Assembly: GCF_001427305.1 (NCBI RefSeq)
Contig: NZ_LMFZ01000011.1
Span: 1-64,000, forward strand
Direction of reading: 5' to 3'
Length of the DNA: 64,000 bases
DNA from: Duganella sp. Root1480D1
GTDB taxonomy: Bacteria > Pseudomonadota > Gammaproteobacteria > Burkholderiales > Burkholderiaceae_D
Within the stretch, counting starts at the first letter, position 1; each line of letters starts with the position of its first letter. The position numbers were made by a program, and so were the translations under genes. Positions 50,101-57,773 of the stretch are shown here, piece after piece. Below the pieces are notes generated by a model. That model ran no database searches and had not been told where the DNA came from. It was given only the letters and a program-made list of their open reading frames with translations.

Positions 50101-52755
50101 GCTCCACAGCGTGTCATCCGGCTTGTGCAGCAAGTCGTAGACGGCGCTGACCAGGGGCGGCAGGAAGATAATCGCCAGCACGGCCAACGCCCAGAACCAC
50201 GGGTGAGGCAATGCGGCGAAGGCCATCAGCAGCGACAGGGTCAGGACCGGCGCCACCAGGCTGCGGCGCAAGTTGTCGAACAGCTTCCAGCGCGACAGCG
50301 CGGACAAGGGATTGGCTTCGTGCTTGCCGCCTGCCAGCGGCACGCGCCGCATCAGCCAGGGCAGCAATTGCCAGTCGCCGCGCATCCAGCGCTGGCGGCG
50401 GCTGACGTCATCGCGATAGCGGGCCGGATAATGTTCATAGAGCTGCGCGTCGCTCAGCAGGCCGGCGCGCAGGTAGCAGCCTTCCAGCAGGTCGTGGCTC
50501 AGGATGCGGTTGTCGGGCAGGCGCCGCCCCAGCACTTCTTCGAACACGTCGACATCGTAGATGCCTTTGCCGATGAAGGAGCCTTCGGCAAACACGTCCT
50601 GGTACACATCGCTGACGGTACGCGTATAGGGATCGATGCCCGGCTCGCCGCCGCACAGCTTTTCATAGCGCGATGCGTCTTCGCTCGGCAGGCTGACCGC
50701 CACGCGCGGCTGCAGGATGCCGTAGCCGGCCACCACGCGCCGCAGGCGCTGGTCGATGCGCGGCATATTGAGCGGGTGGCGCATGGTGGCGACAAATTGG
50801 CGCGCGGCGTCGCGCGGCAATTGCGTGTCGCTATCGAGCGTAATCACGTATTTGAATTCAGGCAGGTCGTCCATATCGCCAACGATCAGCGAGAACGCGT
50901 CCTGCGCACCGCCGCGCATGAAGCGGTTCAGGTCGGACAACTTGCCGCGCTTGCGCTCCTCGCCCATCCAGGCGCGCTGGGAGGCATTCCAGCGGCGCGG
51001 GCGATGCAGCAGCAGGAAAGGCGCCGGCGCCCCCTCCTCCGTGTATTTCAGGTTCAGGCGTGCGATGTTGGCGGCCGCGCGCTCGGTCAACGCAGCGTCG
51101 GTCGACAGCGTTTCTTCCTGCGCATCGGCGAAATCGGTCAGCAGGCAAAAGCGCAGGTTGGGGTCGCGGTTGGCGAGGAAGTGCACTTCGACCTGCTCGC
51201 ACAATTCATCGACATTCTCCCGGCTGTACAACAAGGTCGGCACCACCACCATGGCGCGCGCATCCGGTGGCACGCCGTTCTGGAAATCCATGCGCGGCAA
51301 GGGCCGCGGTTCGACGAACAGCGTGGCGACCCAGTTGACCAGCGCCAGTGCAAGCTGGCTGCTGCCCATCAGGCCAAGGATGCCCAGCACCACCAGCACC
51401 CACGGCTGCACGCCATCGCGCCAGGCGCGCTCCAGCATCAGCGCGGTAGCAATCACCGACAGCGCGCCGATTGCGCCAAGGTAGGACAGCAGCGGCGAGG
51501 TGCGCATGGTGCGCTTCAGCGAGCGCAGCGGCGGCAGGCGCACGCCAACCTGGCGCTCCAGCAGCAGCATGCCATCGCCCACCAGGTAATAGCCGACATG
51601 ATGCAGGCGCGTGTCGTGGTCGACGGCACGGGTGCGCGCCAGCTCGAGCGCCTGCTGCGCCACTTCCTCCTCGCTGGCAGGCGAATAGCGCGCCATGCGT
51701 TCCACGCTGTGGCGATACTGGTCGCGCGTGGAGAAGTCCATGTCGGGATAAGTACCGGCCGGGTCCTCGCGCAAGGCTTGCTCGACCACGCTCATGGTCT
51801 CGACGAACTCCTGCCAGTCCATGGTGCCGAGGAAGCGCAGGCTGCCAATGCTGTTGGCGATCGACACCTGTTCCGCAGCCTGCAAATGAATTTCGGCCTG
51901 GATCTGCTGTTCGATGGTCTGGCCGGATTCCGCCAGGCGGTAAGTGATCCAGTTGAGCGCCAGCGTCAGCACCGGGCTTTGCCCCTGCAGGCGGCGCGCC
52001 AGTTCGGCCACGAAGCCGCTGGTGATCGGCGGCTCCGAGCGCGCCATGTCCGCCACCAGCAAGATCAAGCCGCTCGGATTCTTGTCGGCGATTTCCACCA
52101 TCTGGTCGGCCCAGCTATTCGCCAGGTCGCGCTGGAAGCGGTTTTCTGCCACGCGCGCCGCCACGCGGCGCAGGTTCTCGATCAGCGCCAGGCGCAGCAT
52201 GATCGGGATGGCCCACAACTCGCCCAGTTTCAGCGTCGCGACTTCCTGATAGGCTTCGACGAAACGGCTCAGGCTTTCCGGGTCAACGCGGCCATCGCCA
52301 TGCGCGATGATTTCCAGCGCGATCTGGTAGACGCGCGGCGTGCCTTCGGGCGCGCCCTTGGCCAGGCGCGGCAATTCCTTGCTGTAGTCTTTTGGCAGGT
52401 GGCGCCGCGCAGTGCGGATCTGGTCCTCGATCAGGTAGAAATTGTCGAGCAGCCATTCGGAAGCGGGCGTGACCTGGCGGCCTTCCTTGACCGCCTCCGT
52501 CAAGCCTTCGCAGGTGGAGCCGATCAGCGCTTCGTTTTCGCTCAGCCGCGCCAGCAGGCGGTCGCCGCCGCCACGTTTGCTGAGCTCATGGCTGGCAGCC
52601 AGCGCACGTCCATGCTGCTCCATCTGCTGCGCGCTGAACAGCTCACCGCGCAATGGCAAATCATCGTCCTCGCCGGTCCCTTTTTCCAGGGAGCCCGATT
52701 CCGATTCCTTGAACCCGGCACTTGCGACCGGCCATAAAAAAGGGTTCTCTTTCAA
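44104..52755 (-). CDS. ndvB: Cyclic beta-1,2-glucan synthase
   Basis: A 2883-residue inner-membrane enzyme, the expected size for NdvB/ChvB/Cgs. It makes cyclic beta-1,2-glucans for the periplasm from UDP-glucose. Order: N-terminal soluble part, membrane helices around residues 425-480, GT84 glycosyltransferase domain with DSDTQLP near residue 640, further helices (about 860-1000), glucoamylase-like part (TSPTNMGMALLANLTAYDFG), and C-terminal GH94 phosphorylase-like repeats with the catalytic-type DWNDGMDKVGEHG (Asp2578), which sets chain length. The start is TTG at 52755 with GAGG 7 nt before; a slightly later start cannot be excluded. Monocistronic. Confidence 0.95.
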   Translation of the reverse strand: MKENPFLWPVASAGFKESESGSLEKGTGEDDDLPLRGELFSAQQMEQHGRALAASHELSKRGGGDRLLARLSENEALIGSTCEGLTEAVKEGRQVTPASEWLLDNFYLIEDQIRTARRHLPKDYSKELPRLAKGAPEGTPRVYQIALEIIAHGDGRVDPESLSRFVEAYQEVATLKLGELWAIPIMLRLALIENLRRVAARVAENRFQRDLANSWADQMVEIADKNPSGLILLVADMARSEPPITSGFVAELARRLQGQSPVLTLALNWITYRLAESGQTIEQQIQAEIHLQAAEQVSIANSIGSLRFLGTMDWQEFVETMSVVEQALREDPAGTYPDMDFSTRDQYRHSVERMARYSPASEEEVAQQALELARTRAVDHDTRLHHVGYYLVGDGMLLLERQVGVRLPPLRSLKRTMRTSPLLSYLGAIGALSVIATALMLERAWRDGVQPWVLVVLGILGLMGSSQLALALVNWVATLFVEPRPLPRMDFQNGVPPDARAMVVVPTLLYSRENVDELCEQVEVHFLANRDPNLRFCLLTDFADAQEETLSTDAALTERAAANIARLNLKYTEEGAPAPFLLLHRPRRWNASQRAWMGEERKRGKLSDLNRFMRGGAQDAFSLIVGDMDDLPEFKYVITLDSDTQLPRDAARQFVATMRHPLNMPRIDQRLRRVVAGYGILQPRVAVSLPSEDASRYEKLCGGEPGIDPYTRTVSDVYQDVFAEGSFIGKGIYDVDVFEEVLGRRLPDNRILSHDLLEGCYLRAGLLSDAQLYEHYPARYRDDVSRRQRWMRGDWQLLPWLMRRVPLAGGKHEANPLSALSRWKLFDNLRRSLVAPVLTLSLLMAFAALPHPWFWALAVLAIIFLPPLVSAVYDLLHKPDDTLWSQHAPASLRRSGMQFEHALLTLVFLPYEAYISLDAIVRTGWRLLVSRRRLLEWRASGLSRAGTTLASNWRTMWMAPLLALGAGAGLAALRPQAFEAALIFVAAWFASPLVAWWISLPIARVQRALKEDQNLFLHKLSRKTWLWFETFVGPEDNWLPPDNMQEHPTQVVAHRTSPTNMGMALLANLTAYDFGYITGAQLAARTASTLDSMAQLERHQGHFYNWYDTQSMKPLHPIYISTVDSGNLAGHLLTLQAGLVGIAELPIVHPNLAQGLATTCALVREAATSSGGAGAEALAALEAAIAAPTPAYPPSLRQQRAWLVRACEGAEQFLRQASVPLDPQVAAWAGALHAQCRGALDELDGFAPWITAQTEAQYDTTLDRVPTLRELASWPLPGAALSDLAPDERERQQQLATLVEQGAARARERLDMLNRLSHQANEFAQCEYGFLFNQTTKLLAIGYNLSERRLDASCYDLLASEVRLASFVAIAQGQLPQEHWFAMGRQLCIVHGQPVLLSWSGSMFEYLMPLLVMPTYPSTLLDQTYQSVVAAQVEYARQRNVPWGISESGYNTTDAALNYQYRAFGVPGIGLKRGLAEDLVVAPYATMLGLMVDPDASCQNLQKMAAMGFMGRYGFYEAIDYTAARLPRGQQYAVIKSFMVHHQGMGFLALSYVLNDRPMQRRFESDPLLQSTLLVLQERSPRIGAFHSASAEQASVRSTVPEQAAPMRIMNQHTPPVPETQLLSNGRYHVMVSSAGGSYSRWNNLAVTRWREDSTRDNWGQFCYVQDVEDGAVWSTTYQPTQAEPQRLEVIFSEGRAEFRRSDNEIELYTEIVVSPEDDIEMRRTRITNHSDRRRVIEITSFGEVVMAPAPADNAHQAFSKLFVQTEIVEDESAILCTRRPRGKDEKTPYLLHVMTVHDAQVQQVSYETDRARFIGRGNTALLPLALQEPGPLSGSEGSVLDPVVAIRYRIALEPGQVSVIDVVTGMTDTRDAAQYLIDKYQDRHMADRVFELAWTHSQVVLRQLNASEAEAQLYARLANHVIYPNAALRADPGILVRNQRGQSGLWAYAISGDLPIVLMEIRDAANIELARQLVQAHAYWRLKGLVVDLVIWYEDRSGYRQALHDQIMGLIASGLDAQAIDRPGGIFVRPTEGIAPEDRVLLQTVARAVLSDERGTLADQLKRGVAPTLRMPPLIAEGRAEASERAGGAGVSLPDDLILVNGLGGFTQDGKEYVIATGAGQRTPLPWSNVIANAQFGSVVSESGQAYTWQENAHEFRLTPWHNDPVSDLSGEAFYLRDEQSGRFWSPCALPAPGTGSYLTRHGFGYSSFEYAEAGVSSRMTTFVALDAPVRYTVIRVRNDSEVARKLSVTGYVEWVLGDMRSKSGMHIVTEIDPVTGALFARNAYNTEFSGRVAFFNADASVRSVTCDRTEFLGRNGSLARPAALRRVRLSGKAGAGLDACAAIQAPFELQPGQEREIVFVLGMGGRRNADATNVVQRHGGRGAALQALGEVHAHWDRVLGAVQVQTPEPELDVLANGWLMYQTIACRMWARSGYYQSGGAFGFRDQLQDAMAMVHTRPDILREHLVLCAAHQFVEGDVQHWWHPPSDRGVRTHCSDDYLWLPLAAWRYVSSTGDMSVLDEQAHYLEGRPVQPEEDSYYDMPSRSAHAGDLYEHCVRAIRNGLRFGEHGLPLIGSCDWNDGMDKVGEHGKGESVWLAWFLIEVLQRFAEVAEQRDDASFANECREQARQLAANIEANAWDGQWYRRAYFDDGTPLGSAQNEECQIDSISQSWGVLTGAADKARVEGAMEQVEARLVRRDFGLIQLLDPPFDKSALNPGYIRGYVPGVRENGGQYTHAAIWTVMAFARLGDVERAWDLMRMINPVRHGSSAETCARYKVEPYVVTADVYAVEPHVGRGGWSWYTGSSGWMYRLLLESLLGLTRQAGKLLLAPRLPAAWPGFTLHYRHGSSTYILRVTRGEGLASPTEIALVDDGTTYEIDVRA

Positions 52756-52781
52756 GGGTGGGCCTCACACTTATTCTTAGA

Positions 52782-52802
52782 ACTGCCGCGCAGAACGGCA
52801 GT
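52782..52802. other. Hairpin in the leader of the glucan synthase gene
   Basis: ACTGCCG (52782-52788) and CGGCAGT (52796-52802) form a perfect 7-bp stem with a 7-nt loop, 27 nt before the TTG start at 52755. It may influence translation or be an operator. The remaining 125 bp up to the beta-galactosidase remnant show no gene. Confidence 0.35.
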
Positions 52803-52927
52803 ATGTTCCAAGCAATGTTATGCGGGCGCACGGCATGCGACTGTTCGCTAGCGTACATATGGCTCCGTTACAGATCAGCGCGTTTTGCGCCTCGCATTTC
52901 GCCTCGGCAAGAGGACGAATTTTTTTG

Positions 52928-53305
52928 CTAACCTGGCTTGCTGAAAATAGGGTCGCGCAAACCCTGCACGCACGGTGCTTCAGCCGCCTCGTCAAGGTCG
53001 AGGATGATGATCTCGTTATCGCCCTTGTGCAGCCAGGATGCGGGCAGGAACAGGCTTTGTTGCGGACCGACGCGCCAGTAACGGCCGAGATGATGGCCGT
53101 TGACCCATACGTGTCCTTTGCCAAGCGCACGCGTATTTAGGAAGGTGCTGCCTTGCGCATCGCTGCGGAAATGTCCGCGCCAGAATGCAGGGCCTTGCCG
53201 TGCGGGCGCACCGCGCTTGAAGCGCAAGGCCGACAAGTCCGCCAGCGGCATCTCCGGCTCCTGCAAGATCACATCGAAAGCGATCCTGTCAATTCGAAAG
53301 AACTA
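52928..53305 (-). pseudogene. C-terminal remnant of a GH35 beta-galactosidase
   Basis: The minus-strand frame ending at 52928 encodes about 120 residues that match the C-terminal jelly-roll region of GH35 beta-galactosidases: FWRGHF, DTRA-like TRALGKGHVWVNGHHLGRYW, VGPQQSLFLPASWL and NEIIILDLDEA. The homology continues upstream of the first possible start (GTG at 53272) through IDRIAFDVILQEP until an in-frame TAG near 53303. The whole catalytic (beta/alpha)8 barrel is missing, so this is a decayed or truncated gene. Whether the C-terminal piece is still expressed is unknown. Confidence 0.8.
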
Positions 53306-53440
53306 TTTGGGCAAAGCGAAAGATAGCTGCACGATGGCCTGCAGTTTTGTTATCTCTTTGTAACCGGCCATTAATTACCTCTCAGGTGGCGCGCCGGGCG
53401 GTGTATCCTGCTACGTTTCCCAAAAGCCACCGCCATTTGC

Positions 53441-55594
53441 ATGAAGAAAATCGCCCTACCCCTGCTTCTCATCGTCCAGGTGCTCAACAGCGCTTACGCA
53501 CAAGAGCAGGCCGCCTCCGACAAAGTCACGCCCAAGGTTGAGATCAAGGGTAGCGCGGCCATGGATATCCGCCGCAACGACACCGCCACCAAGATCGTCG
53601 TCACGCAGGAAGAAATCCTGAAGAATGGCGACACCAGCATCGGCGAAGTCCTCAAGCGCCTGCCAGGCATCACCCTGGACGGCGTGCAGGGCCGCGGCGG
53701 CAATATCCGCATGCGCGGCCTGGGCAGCGGCTACACCTCCATCATGCTGAATGGCGAACCTGCGCCACCCGGCTTCTCTCTCGATTCGCTGACGCCGGAC
53801 ATGATCGAGCGCATCGAGATCATGCGCGCCGCCACCGCCGAGTTCAGCACCCAGGCCATTGCCGGCGGCATCAACATCGTGCTGAAAAAAGCCATTTCCA
53901 CGGCACAGACTGAAATCAAGGCCGGCCTGCAATCGGACAACGGCCAGCCCGGCACCAGCGTCAACCTGCAGATGTCGGACCGCAAGGGCCCATGGTCGTA
54001 CTCGATCGGCGGTGGCTTCCTGTACGGCGATTTCGACCGTCCCAGCCACTCGATGACCGAAGCCACCGGCAGCGCGCCGCTGCTGCGCCGCGGCGAGGCG
54101 ACCAGCGAAGGTTCGTTCCGCAACTTCAACCTGGCGCCGCGCGTCAATTACGCCATCAAGCCGGGCGACGTGATCACCTCGCAGAGCTTCATTGCGGTCA
54201 ATCGCTTCCGCGCCCACAACACCGAACAGGTGACTACCGTGTACGGCGACGAGCCGCAATTCAGCGGCCTGAACCAGAACATCAAGGCCGACTTCGAGCT
54301 GTTCCGCACGGACCTCAGCTGGGCCCGCCCGCTGGCCGATGGCGCCAAGCTCGATATGAAGGCCGGCGTCAACTACAACCACCGCAACGTGGAAGCCCCC
54401 AGCCTGCAGAACGGCACCTTGTTTGAACGCAGCCGCACCGTAACGTCCGAATCGACCGACAAAGGCTTCACCACCACCGGCAAGTATTCCAGCCCGATCG
54501 TGCCGGGCCACGCCCTGGCGACCGGCTGGGACATCGGCTACAGCAAGCGCCACGAAGACCGCATCCAGCGCGAACAATACTTGCGTGCGCCGGCCGGCAT
54601 CGCGCCGCAAAACCTCGATGAAGTCTATTCCGCCGACGTCACGCGCCTGGCAGCTTACGCGCAGGATGAATGGAATGTGAGCGAGCGCTGGTCGGTGTAC
54701 TTCGGCCTGCGCTGGGAAGGCGTGAACATCAAGAGCACCGGCTCCGATTACGGCAGCATCGACAACAACTCCAGCGTCTTGAGCCCGCTGTTCCAGACCC
54801 TGTACAAACTGGGCGAGAAGAAGAAGGACCAGGTGCGTTTCGGCCTGACCCGCACCTACAAGGCGCCGGGCGTGGGCGACTTGATCCCACGCCGCTTCAC
54901 CTCCAACAACAACAGCTCGACGTCGCCCGACATCATGGGCAACCCGAACCTGAAACCGGAACTGGCCTGGGGCCTGGACCTGGCATTCGAGCACTACCTG
55001 GGTGAAGGCGGCGGCCTGCTGTCGGCCAGCACCTATGCGCGCCGCATCGAGGACATCACGCGCCGCCGCGTGGACCTGGTCGATGGCGCATGGGTTTCGC
55101 GCCCGGTTAACGCCGGCACCGCCAACACCTACGGCATCGAACTGGAAGCAAAGCTGCCTTTGCGCTCGATCATGAAGGAAGCGCCGGGCGTGGAAATGCG
55201 TGCCAACCTGACCCGCAGTTGGTCGAAACTGGACACCGTGCCGGGCCCGAACAACCGCCTGGACCAGCAGGTGCCTGTCAGCGGCACCGTGGGTGCGGAC
55301 TGGAAACTGGACAAGCTGCCGCTGACGCTGGGCGGCTCCTACAGCTACCAGGGCGGCGGCGAAGTGCGCATCTCCGACCGGCAGTATGCCTACTCGGTAC
55401 CGAAGCGCGCGCTGGACCTGTATGGCTTGTGGAAGTTCACGCCGAAGACCCAACTGCGCCTGTCGGCGTCCAATATGCTGCACCAGGATAACCTGACGCA
55501 GTCGTCCTACGTTGAGGCCACTGGACGGCGCAGCGATACCACCATCACGCCAACCAGTGTCCTGTTCCGCGCAATTCTTGAGATGAAGCTTTAA
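53441..55594 (+). CDS. TonB-dependent outer-membrane receptor
   Basis: A 717-residue receptor: signal peptide MKKIALPLLLIVQVLNSAYA, TonB-box-like KVEIKG, plug domain (about 45-155: VTQEEILKNGDTSIGEVLKRLPGITLDG, GGNIRMRGLGSGYTSIMLNGE, IERIEIMRAATAEF) and a 22-strand-type barrel ending in the aromatic/hydrophobic strand VLFRAILEMKL. It imports a substrate across the outer membrane with TonB energy. The plug resembles those of receptors without obvious siderophore specificity. It is monocistronic with its own terminator. The ribosome site before the ATG at 53441 is weak. Confidence 0.93.
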   Translation: MKKIALPLLLIVQVLNSAYAQEQAASDKVTPKVEIKGSAAMDIRRNDTATKIVVTQEEILKNGDTSIGEVLKRLPGITLDGVQGRGGNIRMRGLGSGYTSIMLNGEPAPPGFSLDSLTPDMIERIEIMRAATAEFSTQAIAGGINIVLKKAISTAQTEIKAGLQSDNGQPGTSVNLQMSDRKGPWSYSIGGGFLYGDFDRPSHSMTEATGSAPLLRRGEATSEGSFRNFNLAPRVNYAIKPGDVITSQSFIAVNRFRAHNTEQVTTVYGDEPQFSGLNQNIKADFELFRTDLSWARPLADGAKLDMKAGVNYNHRNVEAPSLQNGTLFERSRTVTSESTDKGFTTTGKYSSPIVPGHALATGWDIGYSKRHEDRIQREQYLRAPAGIAPQNLDEVYSADVTRLAAYAQDEWNVSERWSVYFGLRWEGVNIKSTGSDYGSIDNNSSVLSPLFQTLYKLGEKKKDQVRFGLTRTYKAPGVGDLIPRRFTSNNNSSTSPDIMGNPNLKPELAWGLDLAFEHYLGEGGGLLSASTYARRIEDITRRRVDLVDGAWVSRPVNAGTANTYGIELEAKLPLRSIMKEAPGVEMRANLTRSWSKLDTVPGPNNRLDQQVPVSGTVGADWKLDKLPLTLGGSYSYQGGGEVRISDRQYAYSVPKRALDLYGLWKFTPKTQLRLSASNMLHQDNLTQSSYVEATGRRSDTTITPTSVLFRAILEMKL

Positions 55595-55600
55595 ATGGAG

Positions 55601-55626
55601 ACGGCGGCCAACTGGCCGCCGTTTTT
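55601..55626 (+). terminator. Rho-independent terminator of the TonB-dependent receptor gene
   Basis: ACGGCGGCC (55601-55609) pairs perfectly with GGCCGCCGT (55614-55622) around AACT, followed by TTTT. It starts 6 nt after the receptor stop codon. Confidence 0.9.
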
Positions 55627-55665
55627 CCTGGGACCAGCTCGGGAGTGGAAAAGCAGAAAAATGAC

Positions 55666-55694
55666 AAAAAAAAGCGGCGGCCAACGGCCGCCGC
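55666..55694 (-). terminator. Rho-independent terminator of the desulfurase-rhodanese gene
   Basis: On the minus strand, GCGGCGGCC and GGCCGCCGC (55694-55686 and 55682-55674) pair around GTT and run into eight U residues (55673-55666). It lies 23 nt beyond the stop at 55718 and faces the terminator of the convergent receptor gene. Confidence 0.9.
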
Positions 55695-55717
55695 AAGCAG
55701 GATACAACTTTACACAA

Positions 55718-57673
55718 TCATGCGGCAAGCGCCAGTGCTGCTGACGCCAGGGCAATCCCTCCGCCCAGGCTATAAGCATTGCGATAGCCGAGGCGGCGCA
55801 GGCATTGCGCAGCCTTGGCACTGCGGTTTCCGCTGCGACAGAAGAACACCAGCGGCGGCTGTTCTGCCGCATCCAGCCAGCCCGGCACGAAGGCCGCCAG
55901 CCGGCTAAGCGGCACACTCTGCGCGGCACGGCCGCCTGGGATGCAGGCGGCTTGCTCATAGACCTCACGCACGTCCACCAGCACTGCTTGCGGATGCGCT
56001 TCCAGCAGGCGCGCCAAGGCGATGCTGTCCAGGTTCAGGTCGACGCCCAGCGCGCCGCCTATCTCCTCCGCACGCAGGCTGGTGCAGCAGGCATTCAATT
56101 CTTCGCGGCCGGCGCAGACCAGCGCATCGTCCGGAATCCTGCCGGCCAGCGCAGACCAGGGCGCCAGGCCGGTGAAGGCGTAATCGACCTTGTCGCCGCG
56201 GCAAAGCAGATAGGCATGCTGGTGCGCCTCCAGCGTCACGTGGCGCACGGTGTGCGCGCCGAACACGATGCTGTCGCCGGCAGCGGCGCCGTCGTGCGTA
56301 CTCACGCGTGCCGCGACCTGGTAGCCATGGCTGCGCAGCAGGCTGTCGATGCGCTCACCCAGTTCTTCCTGATGGTCGATCACGACGCATTGGCGCGACG
56401 GTGCGTCCAGCAGCAGCCAGGTATGGTTGCCGGCCAGGCTCAGTTGCAGCACGCCTTCCGGAGCATTGGCCGCAGTGGCTGCCGGTACATCCAGCAAGCC
56501 GGCGGCGCGCAAGGCCTGGCCACAGCGCTCGATGCGCGCGCAGGCCTCGATAATGATTTCTTCGCTGGCCAGCGGCCCGAAAGACATGCGCACCGCACTG
56601 CTGCTGCGCCAGGCCGGCAGGCCCATCGCATCCAGCACATAGCTCGGCGCAGCCTTGGCGGCGGAGCATGCGCTGCCGGCGCTGACGCGCACATTGGCGG
56701 CGTCGAACACGTCCAGCAGTTCCTTGCTCGACAAGCCAGGCACGGAGAAATTCAGGGTGGTCGGCAGCGCCTTGTCGAACGGCGCATTGAACACGATGCC
56801 GGGCAGCGCGGCGCGCAGGCTGGCGGCCAGCTTGTCGCGGAAGCCGTACAGTTCCGCCGGCGGGCGGAAGGTGCCGCCTTCTTCCAGCGCAGCCAGCACT
56901 GCGCCCAGCGCCGCAATGCCTGCCATGTTTTCGGTGCCGGAACGCAGCCCGGCTTCCTGGCCGCCGCCCATCACCAGCGGGGTGTATGGCGCGCCTTCAC
57001 GCACATACAGCATGCCGATGCCTTTCGGTGCGTACAGCTTGTGGCCGGAGAATGGCGCGTAGTCGATGCGGGTGTTGCCGAGGTCCAGCGGTAGCTTGCC
57101 CAGGCCCTGCACGCAGTCGACCATCCACAGCGCCTTGCTGGCTGCCAGCGTGGCGCCGATGCCGACCAGGTCGGACACCACGCCGGTTTCGTTATTGGCT
57201 GCCATGGTGCAGACAAAAGCCGCTTGCGGCGCCAGCGCGCGCAGCGCGGCCAGGTCGTGGCGTCCATCAGCGTCAACCGGCAGCTTTTTCAGTTCGAGGC
57301 CCAGGCCCAGCAAGCGGTTCCAGTGCGCCAGCGCTTCCGGCACGGCCTTGTGTTCGGTGGCGCCATACACCAGCAGGCTGCCGGTGGCTTCCCCGCTGTC
57401 GCGGCGTTCGCGCAGCGCGCACAGCGCCGACAGCACGGCAGTCTGGATACCTTCCGTAGCGCCGCTATTGAACATGATGCGGCCGCTGCCCACGCCCAGC
57501 AGGCGTTTGGCGCGCTGGCGCACGATGTCCATCATGGCCTTGGCCTTGAGGCCGGTAGCGTGGGTGCTGCTGGGATTGCCGAAACAATCGCGCATGGCTT
57601 GCACCGCCGCGTCGATGGCGGCTGGCAGCACGCAGGTGGTGGCATTCCCGTCGAGGTAGATTTCTTTGCTCAT
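55718..57673 (-). CDS. Three-part fusion: cysteine desulfurase, degenerate metallo-beta-lactamase-like domain, rhodanese
   Basis: A 651-residue sulfur enzyme. Residues 1-400 form a NifS/IscS-type cysteine desulfurase with PLP Lys212 (FSGHK) and catalytic-loop Cys336 (SAGSACSA). Residues about 410-540 resemble a metallo-beta-lactamase/persulfide dioxygenase domain (LLLDAPSRQCVVIDHQEEL, IVFGAHTVRHVTLEAHQHAY), but the metal-binding HxHxDH segment is missing: after STHD the sequence jumps to the late strands. Residues 545-651 are a rhodanese with catalytic Cys612 (FFCRSGNRS). It may pass persulfide sulfur from desulfurase to rhodanese within one chain. The ATG at 57673 is chosen to give MSKEIYLDGNATT. 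Divergent from an Lrp-type regulator. Confidence 0.85.
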   Translation of the reverse strand: MSKEIYLDGNATTCVLPAAIDAAVQAMRDCFGNPSSTHATGLKAKAMMDIVRQRAKRLLGVGSGRIMFNSGATEGIQTAVLSALCALRERRDSGEATGSLLVYGATEHKAVPEALAHWNRLLGLGLELKKLPVDADGRHDLAALRALAPQAAFVCTMAANNETGVVSDLVGIGATLAASKALWMVDCVQGLGKLPLDLGNTRIDYAPFSGHKLYAPKGIGMLYVREGAPYTPLVMGGGQEAGLRSGTENMAGIAALGAVLAALEEGGTFRPPAELYGFRDKLAASLRAALPGIVFNAPFDKALPTTLNFSVPGLSSKELLDVFDAANVRVSAGSACSAAKAAPSYVLDAMGLPAWRSSSAVRMSFGPLASEEIIIEACARIERCGQALRAAGLLDVPAATAANAPEGVLQLSLAGNHTWLLLDAPSRQCVVIDHQEELGERIDSLLRSHGYQVAARVSTHDGAAAGDSIVFGAHTVRHVTLEAHQHAYLLCRGDKVDYAFTGLAPWSALAGRIPDDALVCAGREELNACCTSLRAEEIGGALGVDLNLDSIALARLLEAHPQAVLVDVREVYEQAACIPGGRAAQSVPLSRLAAFVPGWLDAAEQPPLVFFCRSGNRSAKAAQCLRRLGYRNAYSLGGGIALASAALALAA

Positions 57674-57705
57674 ACTCAATAGTTTACGAACTGGCTGTGA
57701 ATCAG

Positions 57706-57756
57706 GCATTCCAAAATTACCTCAAACAGGCCTTAATGTAGAATAAGCATTCCAAA
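57706..57756. promoter_or_regulatory. Two GCATTCCAAA repeats, probable Lrp-type operator
   Basis: GCATTCCAAA occurs at 57706-57715 and 57747-57756 in the same orientation, 41 bp (about four helical turns) apart, in the AT-rich 100-bp region between the divergent starts 57673 and 57774. Phased sites are typical of Lrp/AsnC octamers. Confidence 0.6.
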
Positions 57757-57773
57757 TATCGATATAAACAAAA

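Noticed and set aside
43954..52737. Very long plus-strand open frames (about 900-1000 residues) opposite the glucan synthase gene
   Set aside because: They are antisense frames of a GC-rich gene, with Arg/His/Gln/Ala-rich low-information sequence and no motif; the minus-strand protein is a full match to its family.
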